Source of the DNA: Oceanicaulis sp040217555 | GTDB lineage: Bacteria > Pseudomonadota > Alphaproteobacteria > Caulobacterales > Maricaulaceae | DNA length: 64,000 nucleotides | Assembly: GCA_040217555.1 (NCBI GenBank) | Contig: JAVJPX010000007.1 | Coordinates: 411,419-475,418, forward strand | Direction of reading: 5' to 3' | Shown here: piece after piece, positions 55,881-64,000 of the stretch | Position numbering within the stretch: position 1 is the stretch's first letter | Layout: every line of letters begins with the position of its first letter | Translations under genes and position numbers: made by a program | Notes under the pieces: model-generated | What the model was told of the DNA's origin: nothing | The model's input: the letters and a program-made list of their open reading frames with translations, nothing else | The model's database searches: none

Positions 55881-56348
55881 ATGAACACTTCCGCCAAAGC
55901 CAGGGTCCTCACGGTCCTTTTCGCCGCCCCGCTCACCGCACTGGCCGCCGCCTGCACCCCCGTGGACGGGCTCAACCCCCTCGCCGATCCGCGCGAGCGT
56001 GGTCCCTTCATTGCGCGTTCCGACATGCCGGTCCCGCCCAATGTGGAGCGCGCCGCGGATTCGGGTGAGTGCGCCGGCGAGCCCTTGCGGGCGTCCTCGG
56101 CGCGGCTGCCCGACTATCCCGCCCGCGGCTGGAGCCGGGGCCTGCAGGGCTGGTCCATCGTGCAGTTCGACGTTTCCGAGGCTGGATTGGTGGAAAATGT
56201 GGGAATCGCGCGCGGCGTGCCTGGCGGCAGCTTTGATCACGAAGCGCGCGCGGCGGTGGAGGATTGGCGCTTCCGGCCGGTCTCGCGGCCTCTGACCGGC
56301 TGCGTGGTATTGTTCCAGTTCACTCAAGGCGAAGTGCGGATCGGCTAG
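55881..56348 (+). CDS. TonB C-terminal-domain lipoprotein
   Basis: 155 residues. A lipoprotein signal with lipobox LAAAC is followed by a linker and a small domain with LPDYPARGWSRGLQGWSIVQFDVSEAGLVENVGIARGVPGG-like order and WRFRPV, matching the C-terminal TonB-type energy-transducer fold seen in stand-alone alphaproteobacterial proteins. Two further Cys could form a disulfide. ATG 55881 keeps the signal intact; a TTG at 55845 is less likely. Partner receptor unknown. Confidence 0.75.
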   Translation: MNTSAKARVLTVLFAAPLTALAAACTPVDGLNPLADPRERGPFIARSDMPVPPNVERAADSGECAGEPLRASSARLPDYPARGWSRGLQGWSIVQFDVSEAGLVENVGIARGVPGGSFDHEARAAVEDWRFRPVSRPLTGCVVLFQFTQGEVRIG

Positions 56349-56452
56349 CCTCATTGGCGGTCGCAAGCGGATTCACCTTCCGGTAAGATGTGATTCGTCA
56401 GCGCACGCCCCATCTCCGGGGGCGGAAGCGCGAAAACGGGGATGGGCACGCC

Positions 56453-58924
56453 ATGCAGGCAGTTGAGCCGGTTCAACTGGCCACCCTGATCGTCACGACC
56501 GGGGCGGTCGCCTTCGCCGTGGCTGCGGCCGTCTGGGCCTTCCGGCTCACCACCGGAGCAAGGGGCGCACGGCGCGCCTGGCGCGAGAAACTCTCCCAGA
56601 TGGATGACCGCCTGGCGCGCGCCCAAAGCGTCTTCGCCGCCCATCCGGGCCTTGTCCTGGTGTGGGAGACCCCGCCCGATCCCGACGCGCAAGACTGGTC
56701 GGCGCCCGCCATCAACGGCAGCCCGTCGGCGCTGGCCGCCATGGTGCAGTTCGCCGATCTGGGCCAGGGTGCGGCCAAGAGCGCGGACGCCGGCCGCGAA
56801 ATCCTCGACGGGCTGGCTGATTTTGAAGCCCGCGGCGCCGACGGCCAGACCACCACGCTGCGCCAGCGCATGCAGACGCTGATGAAGGACGGCAAGCCGT
56901 TCTCGTTGACGATTTCCGGGCCGTCCGGCCGCTTCATCGAGGCCGACGGCCGCCCCGCGGGCCGCCAGCTCGTCCTCTGGCTTACCGACAACGCGGTGCG
57001 CGGACTGGCCGAAACCGGCGCCCAGGGCCGTATCGACGAGGCGCGCCGGGTCGGCGGCGAGGATCCGCTGGCCTATCTGGACATGCTGGCGCGCCATCCC
57101 GCGCCGGCCTGGAGGATGAATGCGGCGGGGCGCCTGATCTGGGTCAACGCGGCCTATGTGGCGGCGGTGGAAGCCCAGGATGTCGCCGACGTTCTGGAGC
57201 GCCAGCTGATGATCGAGCCGGCGATCGGCGATCAGGCGCGCGAGGCGCTGAAAGCCGGCGAACCCGCAGAAGCGGTGCGCGGCGCGGTGATCGGCGGCGC
57301 GCGCCGCCTGATCCGCTTTGTCAGCTATCCGATCAATGGCGGCGCGGCCGGAGCCGCGGTCGACGTCACCGAGGGCGAGGAGTCCAAGGCCGCGCTCAAG
57401 CGCTTTCGCCAGGCCCACGACGAGACGCTGAACCACATGGCCGAATCGGTGGCGATCTTTGACCGGGCCAAGCGTCTGGTGTTCTATAACCGCGCCTTCG
57501 CCGAGCTGTTCGATCTGGAGGAGGCCTTCCTCAACGACCGGCCCGCCCACGGCGTGCTGCTGGACCGGCTGCGCGAGCGCCGCCGTCTGCCCGAGCAGCT
57601 CGATTATTCCAAATGGCGCGGGCAGGAATTGTCCCATTACGAAGCCACGCCCGGCGCCCAGACCCCGGACGAGCTCTGGCCGCTGGCCGATGGTCGCACC
57701 CTGCGCGTGGTGCGCCAGCGCCATCCGCTGGGCGGCCTCTTGATGATCTTTGAAGACATGACAGACCAGCTCGCTTTGCAGGCGCGCTACAACACCCTCA
57801 TCAAGGTCCAGCGCGCGACGCTGGACAAGCTGCATGAGGCGGTGGCCGTGTTCGGGTCTGATGGGCGTCTGAAGCTGCGCAACGCCGCGTTCGAGGGGCT
57901 GTGGAAGCTCGATCCTGAAACGCTGGATTCCGCGCGCTTTGAGGAGGTGGCCGAGGTCTGCGCCAAGCTCTATCCCGACAAGGACGCCTGGGAGACGCTG
58001 AAAGCGCGCATCACCGATCCGAGCCCCGAAAGCCGCAAGCCGGTCACCGGCGAGATCAAGCGCAAGGACGGCTCGGTCCTCACCTTCCTGACGCGGCCGC
58101 TGCCCGACGGCGCGACGCTTATCGCCTGGGACGACATCACAGATTCTCGCCGTATCGAGGCGGCCCTGCGCGACCGCGCCGAGGCGCTGGAGGCGTCCGA
58201 ACGCATCAAGACCGAGTTTGTGGAGCATGTGAGCTATCAGCTTCGCACGCCGCTGACGACGATTCACGGCTACGCCGATCTTCTGGCGGGGGGCTTCGCC
58301 GGCGAGCTGTCCGAGCGCCAGGCCGAGCATATGGGCGCCATCCAGTCGGCCTCAGGTCAGCTGGGCAAGCTGATCGACGATATTCTCGACATCGCCGCCA
58401 TCGACGCCGGCCAGCTGGAGCTGGAGCTGGGCGATGTTGCGCTGAAGCAATTGTGCGAGGAGAGCGCGGCCCTGATCGTCACGCGCGCCGACCATGCCGG
58501 AGTGAAGCTCGCGGTCTCCGCTGGCGAGGACATGCCGCTGGCGCGCGCCGACTCCAAGCGGCTCAAGCAGGTGCTCTATAACCTTCTGACCAATGCGCTT
58601 GATCATATCGAGGCCGGCGGCGCGGTGGAGATCGGCGCCGACGCCGACGGCGAAGAGGCCGTGCTGTGGGTCGCCGATGACGGTGCGGGCATCGCGCCGG
58701 ATCGTCAGGCGACGATCTTTGAACGCTTTGAGCGCGGCGACGGCGGCGGCGCCGGGCTGGGCCTGGCGCTGGTCAACGACATCGTGCGCCTGCACGGCGG
58801 CTGGGTGGCGCTGGAAAGCGCGCCGGGCGAAGGCACGCGGGTCACCTGTCATCTGCCGCTGAAAGCCGCGTCCGAGCATGCCGCGCCAGAGCTTAACCTG
58901 CCGGTGCGCGGAGCATCGGCCTGA
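56453..58924 (+). CDS. divL: DivL-type tyrosine-bearing PAS sensor kinase
   Basis: 823 residues. A membrane segment (residues 8-29) is followed by tandem PAS-like domains (about 45-580, e.g. FDRAKRLVFYNRAFAELFDLEEAF), a HisKA-type dimerisation domain with HVSYQLRTPLTTIHGYADLL and a full ATPase domain (NLLTNALDHIEAGG, DDGAGIAPDRQ, GLGLALVNDIV). The phospho-acceptor position is Tyr595 instead of His, the hallmark of DivL. DivL controls CckA and so CtrA and cell polarity in Caulobacter-type bacteria. ATG 56453 precedes the membrane segment. It is the best marker of the CtrA pathway in this window. Confidence 0.93.
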   Translation: MQAVEPVQLATLIVTTGAVAFAVAAAVWAFRLTTGARGARRAWREKLSQMDDRLARAQSVFAAHPGLVLVWETPPDPDAQDWSAPAINGSPSALAAMVQFADLGQGAAKSADAGREILDGLADFEARGADGQTTTLRQRMQTLMKDGKPFSLTISGPSGRFIEADGRPAGRQLVLWLTDNAVRGLAETGAQGRIDEARRVGGEDPLAYLDMLARHPAPAWRMNAAGRLIWVNAAYVAAVEAQDVADVLERQLMIEPAIGDQAREALKAGEPAEAVRGAVIGGARRLIRFVSYPINGGAAGAAVDVTEGEESKAALKRFRQAHDETLNHMAESVAIFDRAKRLVFYNRAFAELFDLEEAFLNDRPAHGVLLDRLRERRRLPEQLDYSKWRGQELSHYEATPGAQTPDELWPLADGRTLRVVRQRHPLGGLLMIFEDMTDQLALQARYNTLIKVQRATLDKLHEAVAVFGSDGRLKLRNAAFEGLWKLDPETLDSARFEEVAEVCAKLYPDKDAWETLKARITDPSPESRKPVTGEIKRKDGSVLTFLTRPLPDGATLIAWDDITDSRRIEAALRDRAEALEASERIKTEFVEHVSYQLRTPLTTIHGYADLLAGGFAGELSERQAEHMGAIQSASGQLGKLIDDILDIAAIDAGQLELELGDVALKQLCEESAALIVTRADHAGVKLAVSAGEDMPLARADSKRLKQVLYNLLTNALDHIEAGGAVEIGADADGEEAVLWVADDGAGIAPDRQATIFERFERGDGGGAGLGLALVNDIVRLHGGWVALESAPGEGTRVTCHLPLKAASEHAAPELNLPVRGASA

Positions 58925-58952
58925 TCCGCACTCTTTCGTCCCGCCCCTCGCG

Positions 58953-59978
58953 CTAGCTTCGCGCTGCATGGACCGGCGCGCCGGCCCGGCGGGCGGCGTC
59001 CGGCGCATCGGGCTCCAGCCCCAGATCGGCGAAGAGCGCGCTGTCCGACGCGATTTCAGGATTGGGCGTGGTGAGCAATTCCTCACCCACGAAAATCGAT
59101 CCGGCGCCGGCCAGGAAGCACAGCGCCTGCAACTCCTTGCTCATGGACTCGCGGCCCGCAGACAGGCGCACCACGCTTCTGGGCATGATCAGGCGCGCAG
59201 TTGCTATGGCGCGCACGAACTCCAGCCCGTCCAGAGGGGCCGAGCCTGACAGCGGCGTGTTGGCGACGTCCACGAGATGATTGATCGGCACGCTTTCAGG
59301 GTGGGGGCTGAGACCGGCAAGCTCAGCCAGAAGACCGATCCGGTCCTCGCGGCTTTCGCCCATGCCGATAATGCCGCCGCAGCAGATCTGGATGCCGGCC
59401 GCGCGCACCCGCGCCAGCGTCGCGATGCGGTCGTCCCAGGTGCGGGTGGTGATGATCTGTTTGTAGTATTCCGGCGAGCTGTCCAGATTGTGGTTGTAGA
59501 AATCCAGCCCCGCGTCCGCCAACCGCTCCGCCTGACCGTCGGCGAGCATGCCCAGCGTCATGCAGGTCTCCATGCCGAGCGCTTTGACCCGCTGGATCAT
59601 CTCGACGATTTTCGGCTCGTCGCGCTCCTTCAGCTCGCGCCATGCCGCGCCCATGCAGAACCGGGTGGCGCCGCCGTCGCGCGCTTCGCGCGCCTTGGTC
59701 TCGACGTCATCGGGGTCCATGAGCTTTGAGGCTTTCAGCCCGGTGTCGAAATGGGCCGACTGATTGCAATAGCCGCAATCCTCCGCGCAACCGCCGGTCT
59801 TGATCGACAGAAGGCGCGATTTTTGAACCTTGTTGGGCTTGTGTACACGGCGATGCAGGCTCTGGGCGGCGAAGATGAGATCGTTGAACGGCACGTCATG
59901 GATCGCCCGCACGTCCGCTCGCGTCCAGTCGAAACGGGGTTCGGCAAGGGCGCTGAGATCAGCTAGAAGGTCAGTCAT
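58953..59978 (-). CDS. bioB: Biotin synthase
   Basis: BioB (341 residues) inserts sulfur into dethiobiotin. The radical-SAM CxxxCxxC is Cys64, Cys68, Cys71 in GGCAEDCGYCNQS; further motifs are CMGAAWRELKERDE, ICCGGIIGMGESREDR, and SIFVGEELLTTPNPE for the auxiliary cluster region. ATG 59978 was chosen because the family core starts 27 residues later; it overlaps head-to-head the VanZ-like start. No other bio genes are in the window. Confidence 0.96.
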   Translation of the reverse strand: MTDLLADLSALAEPRFDWTRADVRAIHDVPFNDLIFAAQSLHRRVHKPNKVQKSRLLSIKTGGCAEDCGYCNQSAHFDTGLKASKLMDPDDVETKAREARDGGATRFCMGAAWRELKERDEPKIVEMIQRVKALGMETCMTLGMLADGQAERLADAGLDFYNHNLDSSPEYYKQIITTRTWDDRIATLARVRAAGIQICCGGIIGMGESREDRIGLLAELAGLSPHPESVPINHLVDVANTPLSGSAPLDGLEFVRAIATARLIMPRSVVRLSAGRESMSKELQALCFLAGAGSIFVGEELLTTPNPEIASDSALFADLGLEPDAPDAARRAGAPVHAARS

Positions 59979-60432
59979 GACAGGCGATTCCTCTTCAAGA
60001 TCAGGCGGCCACCCTAAGAACCCGGCGCCGGGCGGGCAAGGCGCGCGGCGCCCCTCTCTGCTGACGCAGGCCGAAGGACGGGCCGCCGCCCTTGTTGTCG
60101 CGGGCGTGGTGGGCTTGATCGCCATGATCCCCGGCGCGTCGGGGCCGCCCACCCTGGTGGGCTGGGACAAGCTGGACCACGCCGCCGCTTTCGCCGCCAT
60201 CGTCCTGCTGGCCCGCTGCGGCTGGCCGGGCGTCTCGCGCTGGATTATCGCAGGGCTTGCGCTCGCCTACGGGATCGCTATCGAGCTGGTCCAGGCGATC
60301 GCCGCGGTCGGACGGGTGGCGTCGGTCTCCGACGTGGCCGCGGACGGCGTGGGGGTCGGGATTGGGCTGGCGCTCGCCTGGGGTCTGGCGCGGATTGGCC
60401 GGGCGCTGCCGTTTCTCGATCGGCGCCGATGA
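59977..60432 (+). CDS. VanZ-like membrane protein
   Basis: 151 residues. After a Ser/Gly-rich hydrophilic N-terminus (1-40) come four hydrophobic segments, with WDKLDHAAAFAAIVLLARCGW and IELVQAIAAVGRVASVSDVAADGVGVGIG typical of VanZ-like proteins (D-x2-DH-x3-F and E-x2-Q). The family occurs in teicoplanin resistance and elsewhere, so no role is assigned. Its ATG at 59977 shares bases with bioB's ATG on the other strand. It overlaps the DUF3445 gene by 4 bp. Confidence 0.8.
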   Translation: MTGDSSSRSGGHPKNPAPGGQGARRPSLLTQAEGRAAALVVAGVVGLIAMIPGASGPPTLVGWDKLDHAAAFAAIVLLARCGWPGVSRWIIAGLALAYGIAIELVQAIAAVGRVASVSDVAADGVGVGIGLALAWGLARIGRALPFLDRRR

Positions 60433-61226
60433 GGCGTCCGCCTCAAGCACCTTACCGCGCCGGCGCGCCACGCTTTACGCCGGCGCTGGCGCCCATCGAC
60501 CCTGCGGTCTGGCTCACCCCTGACAGCGAAGCCCACGTCCTGAACTGGAAGGCGGGCCTTCTGGCGCAGCCTGATCTTGTGGTTCGCCAGGCGGAGGAGG
60601 CCGCACCGGCCGCGTCTGAAGCGGCGCTGGCTGTGGAGGCCGCGCTGGGTACGCCGCGCACCGGCGATCTCACGGCGGCGTCTCACCTCATCAGCGATGA
60701 TCTCGTGGTGATGGAGCGTGTGGAGGGGGTGTGGATCTGCAGCGCGCTGACCCTGACCGCGCCGACGTTCTTCTCCATCGATGATGTCTTCGGCCATGAC
60801 CTTCGCGCCCTGCACGGCCCAGTGCCGGGCGGCGCGCGTCTGGCGTCGCGCATCGCCCGCGTCTTTGACCATGTGCGCAACGGTCAGGTGCTGGAGCGGT
60901 TCAACTGGACGCTTCAGGCGGGGCCGGAGCGCTTCACGCCGGACGCCGCGCCTTTGCGCGCGCGTGCGGCGGACGCGGACCCCGCGGCCGCGCTGGACCT
61001 GCTGCATCTGCGGGTGGAGCGCCAGACGATTTCCCGCCTGCCGCAAACCGGCGCCGTGCTGTTCACGATCCGGGTCTGCCTGGACCCGCTCACGGCCTTG
61101 GCGCGAGGCGACCGTGCGATCCTCGCGCAGGCGTGGCGGACGCTGGGGCCTGATGGGCGGGCCTATAAGGGCTGGACGGCGCTTGAGGCGCTGGTGGAGG
61201 CCGCGTTCTCTCGCTGGCGGGTGTAG
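60429..61226 (+). CDS. DUF3445 (heme-dependent oxidative N-demethylase-like) protein
   Basis: 265 residues. FTPALAPIDPAVWL near the start, SHLISDDLVVMERVEGVWICSALTLTAPTFFS and RVARQTISRLPQTGAVLFTIRV-type sequence are typical of DUF3445. Members such as HODM are heme-dependent oxidative N-demethylases of dimethylamine-type compounds; activity here is only inferred. ATG 60429 overlaps the VanZ-like stop. It converges on the leftward AGCS gene, with a terminator between. Confidence 0.85.
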   Translation: MRRPPQAPYRAGAPRFTPALAPIDPAVWLTPDSEAHVLNWKAGLLAQPDLVVRQAEEAAPAASEAALAVEAALGTPRTGDLTAASHLISDDLVVMERVEGVWICSALTLTAPTFFSIDDVFGHDLRALHGPVPGGARLASRIARVFDHVRNGQVLERFNWTLQAGPERFTPDAAPLRARAADADPAAALDLLHLRVERQTISRLPQTGAVLFTIRVCLDPLTALARGDRAILAQAWRTLGPDGRAYKGWTALEALVEAAFSRWRV

Positions 61227-61251
61227 GCGCCGGCATAACTGACGACGCCAG

Positions 61252-61285
61252 AAGAAAAAGGGGCGCGAGATTGCTCCCGCGCCCC
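61252..61285 (-). terminator. Terminator of the AGCS symporter gene
   Basis: On the minus strand GGGGCGCG (61278-61285 region) pairs with CGCGCCCC (61260-61267), followed by TTTTTCTTC. It lies 27 bp beyond the symporter stop. Confidence 0.8.
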
Positions 61286-61311
61286 GGCTTCAGCCTGCTC
61301 TGGTCGCTCGA

Positions 61312-62796
61312 TCAGGTGATGATCGATTCGCCCCGCTTGAGTTTCTCGTCGGCCTCGCGGGCCATGACCGCGACGACGCCGGAGAGGAACAGGATCGCCA
61401 GAAGGTTCGGGAAGGCCATCGACGCGTTGGCGATATCGCCGAAACGCCACAGCGTCACCGTATCCGTGACCAGGCACCCGCCGAACACGACCAGCACCCA
61501 GACATAGCGGATCGGCTTGGCCGTCCAGTCGCCGAACAGATAGCTGGCGGCCTGCTGGGCGTAATAGCTCCAGCCGATGATGGTGGTGAAGGCGAACAGC
61601 GCCAGCGACACCGAGATCACCCATTGCCCGCCGGGTATCCCGTTAGCGAAGGCCGATGTGGTGATCGCCGAGGAGTTCAGCGTCGATTGCCAGGCGTATT
61701 CCACAACGCTGCCGTCAGGGCCGGGATAGGCGCCGGTGGACACAAGGATCACCAGGGCGGTCATGGTGCAGATCACGATGGTGTCGATGAACACGCCGAT
61801 CATGGCGATCTCGCCCTGGGCTACCGGGCTCTTGGTCTGCGCCGCCGCATGGGCGATGGGCGCGGAGCCCTGACCGGCCTCGTTGGAGAACAGGCCGCGC
61901 GCCACGCCGTAGCGGATCGCCTGCAGCACGCCGTAACCGGCCGCGCCGCCCACCGCCTGCTCAAACCCGAAGGCGTAGGAGAAGATCGTCGCGAACGCGC
62001 CCGGCACCTTGTCGTAATTCAGGATCAGCACGACCAGGGCGCACAGCACGTAGAACAGCGCCATGAACGGCACCACCTTGCCGGCCACAGAGCCGATGGA
62101 CTTGATCCCGCCGATGATCACAAGAAAGACCAGAGAGGCCAGGACCAGGCCGATCCCCCATTGCGGGATCGACACGCCCAGCTCCAGCCCGGTCTGAGTC
62201 ACCGATTCGGTGATGGAGTTCGCCTGGATCATGCCGCCGGTGGCCACCGCAGACACCAGCGTGCCGATGCAGAACAGGCCGGCGAGCCAGCCGAATGCGC
62301 CGCCAAGGCCGGTCTTGCCTTTGTTGAGGCCGTTCTTGATGTAGTACATCGGGCCGCCATGGATGCGGCCGTCGGCGTGGGTCTCGCGGTATTTCACCGC
62401 AAGGCTCGATTCGGCGAACGCCGCCGCCATGCCCAGAATGGCCGTCATCCACATCCAGAAGATCGCGCCCGGCCCGCCCAGCGAGATGGCGGTGGCGACG
62501 CCGGCCAGATTACCGGTGCCCACCTGTCCGGACAGCGCGGTTGAGAGCGCCTGCCAAGGCGTGATGTCGCCGTCCTTGCCTTGCGCTTTTCGTCCGGCCC
62601 AGAGCTCGCTCAACGCCGGAACGAAGCGCCGCAGGGGCCGGAACCCCAGACGCAGCATGAAATAAAGCCCGGTGCCCAGCAGCACCACGGCGAGAATGCC
62701 GACGGGCAGAAGCTGCGCGCCGTTCCATGTGCCGCCCCAGATAAAGCCGGACACATTGTCGATGAGGGCCGTAAGCCCCTGGATGAATTGAGACAC
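61312..62796 (-). CDS. Sodium:alanine symporter family (AGCS) protein 1
   Basis: 494 residues with about ten membrane segments. Family motifs include WQALSTALSGQVGTGNLAGVATAI, GGPGAIFWMWMTAILGMA, RGLFSNEAGQGSAPIAHAAAQTKSP and AYPGPDGS. It would import alanine, glycine or related amino acids with Na+ or H+. GTG 62796 is preferred over TTG 62811 because GGGGA precedes it. A paralogue lies 120 bp upstream on the same strand, separated by a terminator. Confidence 0.93.
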   Translation of the reverse strand: MSQFIQGLTALIDNVSGFIWGGTWNGAQLLPVGILAVVLLGTGLYFMLRLGFRPLRRFVPALSELWAGRKAQGKDGDITPWQALSTALSGQVGTGNLAGVATAISLGGPGAIFWMWMTAILGMAAAFAESSLAVKYRETHADGRIHGGPMYYIKNGLNKGKTGLGGAFGWLAGLFCIGTLVSAVATGGMIQANSITESVTQTGLELGVSIPQWGIGLVLASLVFLVIIGGIKSIGSVAGKVVPFMALFYVLCALVVLILNYDKVPGAFATIFSYAFGFEQAVGGAAGYGVLQAIRYGVARGLFSNEAGQGSAPIAHAAAQTKSPVAQGEIAMIGVFIDTIVICTMTALVILVSTGAYPGPDGSVVEYAWQSTLNSSAITTSAFANGIPGGQWVISVSLALFAFTTIIGWSYYAQQAASYLFGDWTAKPIRYVWVLVVFGGCLVTDTVTLWRFGDIANASMAFPNLLAILFLSGVVAVMAREADEKLKRGESIIT

Positions 62797-62860
62797 GCCG
62801 CTTCCCCGCAAAATTTTTCAGTTTTGTTGCGGAGGAGATTACTGCACGCAGCGAAAAGGA

Positions 62861-62896
62861 AAAGAGGCCGCATGCGCCATAAGCTGCGGCCTCTTT
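62861..62896 (-). terminator. Terminator between the two AGCS genes
   Basis: A 12-bp perfect stem (62861-62872 with 62885-62896) with a 12-nt loop, followed on the minus strand by TTTCC then TTTTC. It ends transcription of the upstream AGCS gene (62917-64000). Confidence 0.85.
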
Positions 62897-62916
62897 CCTG
62901 TGCTCAGACCAAAGGG

Positions 62917-64000
62917 TCAGGCCTTGGGCGGTTCGGGCGTGTCGTCCGAGGCGCTGGGAGCGGGCATGGGCGTTTCGCCCTCCTCCAGCTTGTGGCCGCC
63001 CTTGTCGCCGGGCCGTGCGCCATGGCGCTTGGCGATGGCGAAGACCGTGCCTGACAGCAGAAGCAGCGCCAGAAGGTTTGGCGCGGCCATCATGCCGTTG
63101 CCGATGGAGGCCACCGTCCAGGCCAGATCATTGGTCCAGACCGCCCCCACGAACACCACCACGCACCACATCACCCGGTAGGCGAAGATCGGCTTGGTGC
63201 CGGCCATGAACTCCAGCGCGCGCTCGCCATAGAGGGCCCAGCCCAGGATCGTGGTGAAGGCGAACACCATGAGGCCAATGGTGACGATCCACTCCCCGCC
63301 CGGCAGGGCCGCGCCGAAGGACTGCGCCGTCACGTCGGCCGCCGAGGCGATGCCCGACTGCCAGACCCGCTCGGTGTCGGCGAGCACGCTGGCGTCCACC
63401 GCCGCATCAAAGGCCATGGGCTCGATCTCGACGCCGGAGGCCTGACAGGCCTGCAGGGCTGCAAGCACCTGCTCGCCACCGCCGGAAATCGCATCGGCGC
63501 GATTGGGCAGATCCGATTGCGGCGCGGCCAGATAGAGGCCCGTGATCGAGCCGCCTTCGGGCGCGGTGAGCGCGCCGGCGGCTTCGCACTGGCCGAGCGC
63601 GGCGCGCGCCGGATTGTACTGGAAGCTGCCCACGGCTGTGAGGATCACCAGCGCCGTCATGGTGCACACCACGATGGTGTCGATGAAGGGGCTCAGCATG
63701 GCGATGGAGCCCTGGCGGTGGGGGTTGCGCGTCTGGGCGCTGGCGTGGGCGATCGCGGCTGAGCCCAGACCCGCCTCATTGGAGAAGCTGCCCCGGTTGG
63801 CGCCCTCGCGGATCGCGGCGGCCAGCGCCGCCCCGATGAAGCCGCCGGCTGCGGCGCTGCCGGAGAACGCGCCGGTGAAGATCGAGCCGAGGGCGGCCGG
63901 CACCGCGTCGGCGTTGGCCACCAGAACGATGATGGAGCCCACCACATAGGCGATCGCCATGAAGGGAACGAGCACCGAGGCGACCTTGGCGATGGATTTC
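62917..64000 (-). CDS. Sodium:alanine symporter family (AGCS) protein 2 (5' end outside window)
   Basis: The frame is open from the right edge (KSIAKVASVLVPFMAIAYVV) to a stop at 62917, so only the C-terminal part is present (361 residues seen). Motifs are REGANRGSFSNEAGLGSAAIAHASAQTRNP and IDTIVVCTMTALVILT. It differs from its neighbour by an insertion of about 80 residues after ALVILTAVGSFQYNPARA that carries two Cys (about residues 128 and 170 of the visible part) and by an extra C-terminal tail (GARPGDKGGHKLEE) that is Pro/Ser-rich. Substrate not assigned. Confidence 0.92.
   Translation of the reverse strand, partial: KSIAKVASVLVPFMAIAYVVGSIIVLVANADAVPAALGSIFTGAFSGSAAAGGFIGAALAAAIREGANRGSFSNEAGLGSAAIAHASAQTRNPHRQGSIAMLSPFIDTIVVCTMTALVILTAVGSFQYNPARAALGQCEAAGALTAPEGGSITGLYLAAPQSDLPNRADAISGGGEQVLAALQACQASGVEIEPMAFDAAVDASVLADTERVWQSGIASAADVTAQSFGAALPGGEWIVTIGLMVFAFTTILGWALYGERALEFMAGTKPIFAYRVMWCVVVFVGAVWTNDLAWTVASIGNGMMAAPNLLALLLLSGTVFAIAKRHGARPGDKGGHKLEEGETPMPAPSASDDTPEPPKA

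Overview
The window is a GC-rich (mostly well above 60 percent by eye), densely coding stretch of an alphaproteobacterial chromosome. It spans a Caulobacter-type replication origin. The diagnostic sets are holA-parB-parA-rsmG-mnmG-mnmE, rho-hemJ-hemH-hemE with the origin gap beside hemE, then ppsR-maf-aroE-coaE-dnaQ, and later chvI-chvG with PTS genes and a DivL-type kinase with a tyrosine in place of the phospho-histidine. Together these point to a dimorphic, CtrA-regulated lineage (Caulobacterales/Maricaulales-like). That placement is inferred from gene content and order, not from a phylogeny.

Region by region. 1-3.2 kb: the start of a porin-like gene (runs off the left edge), a DUF3576-type lipoprotein, lptE and holA. 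3.3-9.4 kb: the leftward parB, parA, rsmG, mnmG, mnmE and a small DUF6489-type gene, with three parS palindromes buried in rsmG, mnmG and mnmE. 9.5-15.5 kb: a looser set comprising a dienelactone hydrolase, a GDPD lipoprotein, an AraC regulator, a chemoreceptor with a small follower gene, and a glutathione transferase. 15.6-19.8 kb: the leftward heme/rho operon, closed by a strong terminator. 19.85-20.34 kb: non-coding predicted oriC with DnaA-like boxes, a full CtrA-type site and a 16-bp palindrome. 20.3-28.4 kb: rightward ppsR-maf-aroE-coaE-dnaQ, convergent secB, then timA-mltA-smr and leftward hslU. 28.5-31.3 kb: a VOC protein, an intergenic-repeat cluster around a tiny membrane-protein gene, a lipoprotein and ihfB. 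31.3-36.6 kb: rpsA, aroA, an FYDLN acidic protein, tRNA-Ala(GGC), a DUF1150-type gene and a SpoU methyltransferase. 36.7-41.5 kb: a YdcZ-like transporter, tandem repeats, a NUDIX hydrolase, a MarR regulator and the leftward ccmABCDG operon. 41.7-44.4 kb: acnA. 44.4-46.7 kb: a lower-GC island with a candidate RiPP (graspetide-like) system. 46.7-51.8 kb: a large unknown protein, chvI-chvG, and PTS EIIA and HPr genes. 51.9-60.4 kb: a membrane protein with an acidic tail, ahcY, two small exported proteins, divL, bioB and a VanZ-like gene. 60.4-64 kb: a DUF3445/HODM protein and two tandem AGCS amino-acid:cation symporters, the second running off the right edge.

How the genes work together. ParA/ParB and the parS cluster about 12 kb from the origin form the segregation module. 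The origin pairs DnaA-like and CtrA-type sites, and DivL sits upstream of CtrA in the CckA phosphorelay, so origin and regulator occur in the same window. The heme operon and the ccm operon supply heme and its delivery for cytochrome c maturation.

The most unusual locus is 44.65-46.70 kb. A 66-residue peptide with a PFLMTR leader start, an ISGG leader end and a Ser/Thr/Cys/Asp core is followed by a perfect intrinsic terminator. After it come an MvdD-like ATP-grasp ligase and an overlapping gene for a cysteine-containing, probably exported protein. I recognise no known core motif or companion gene, so it may be an undescribed ATP-grasp RiPP family.
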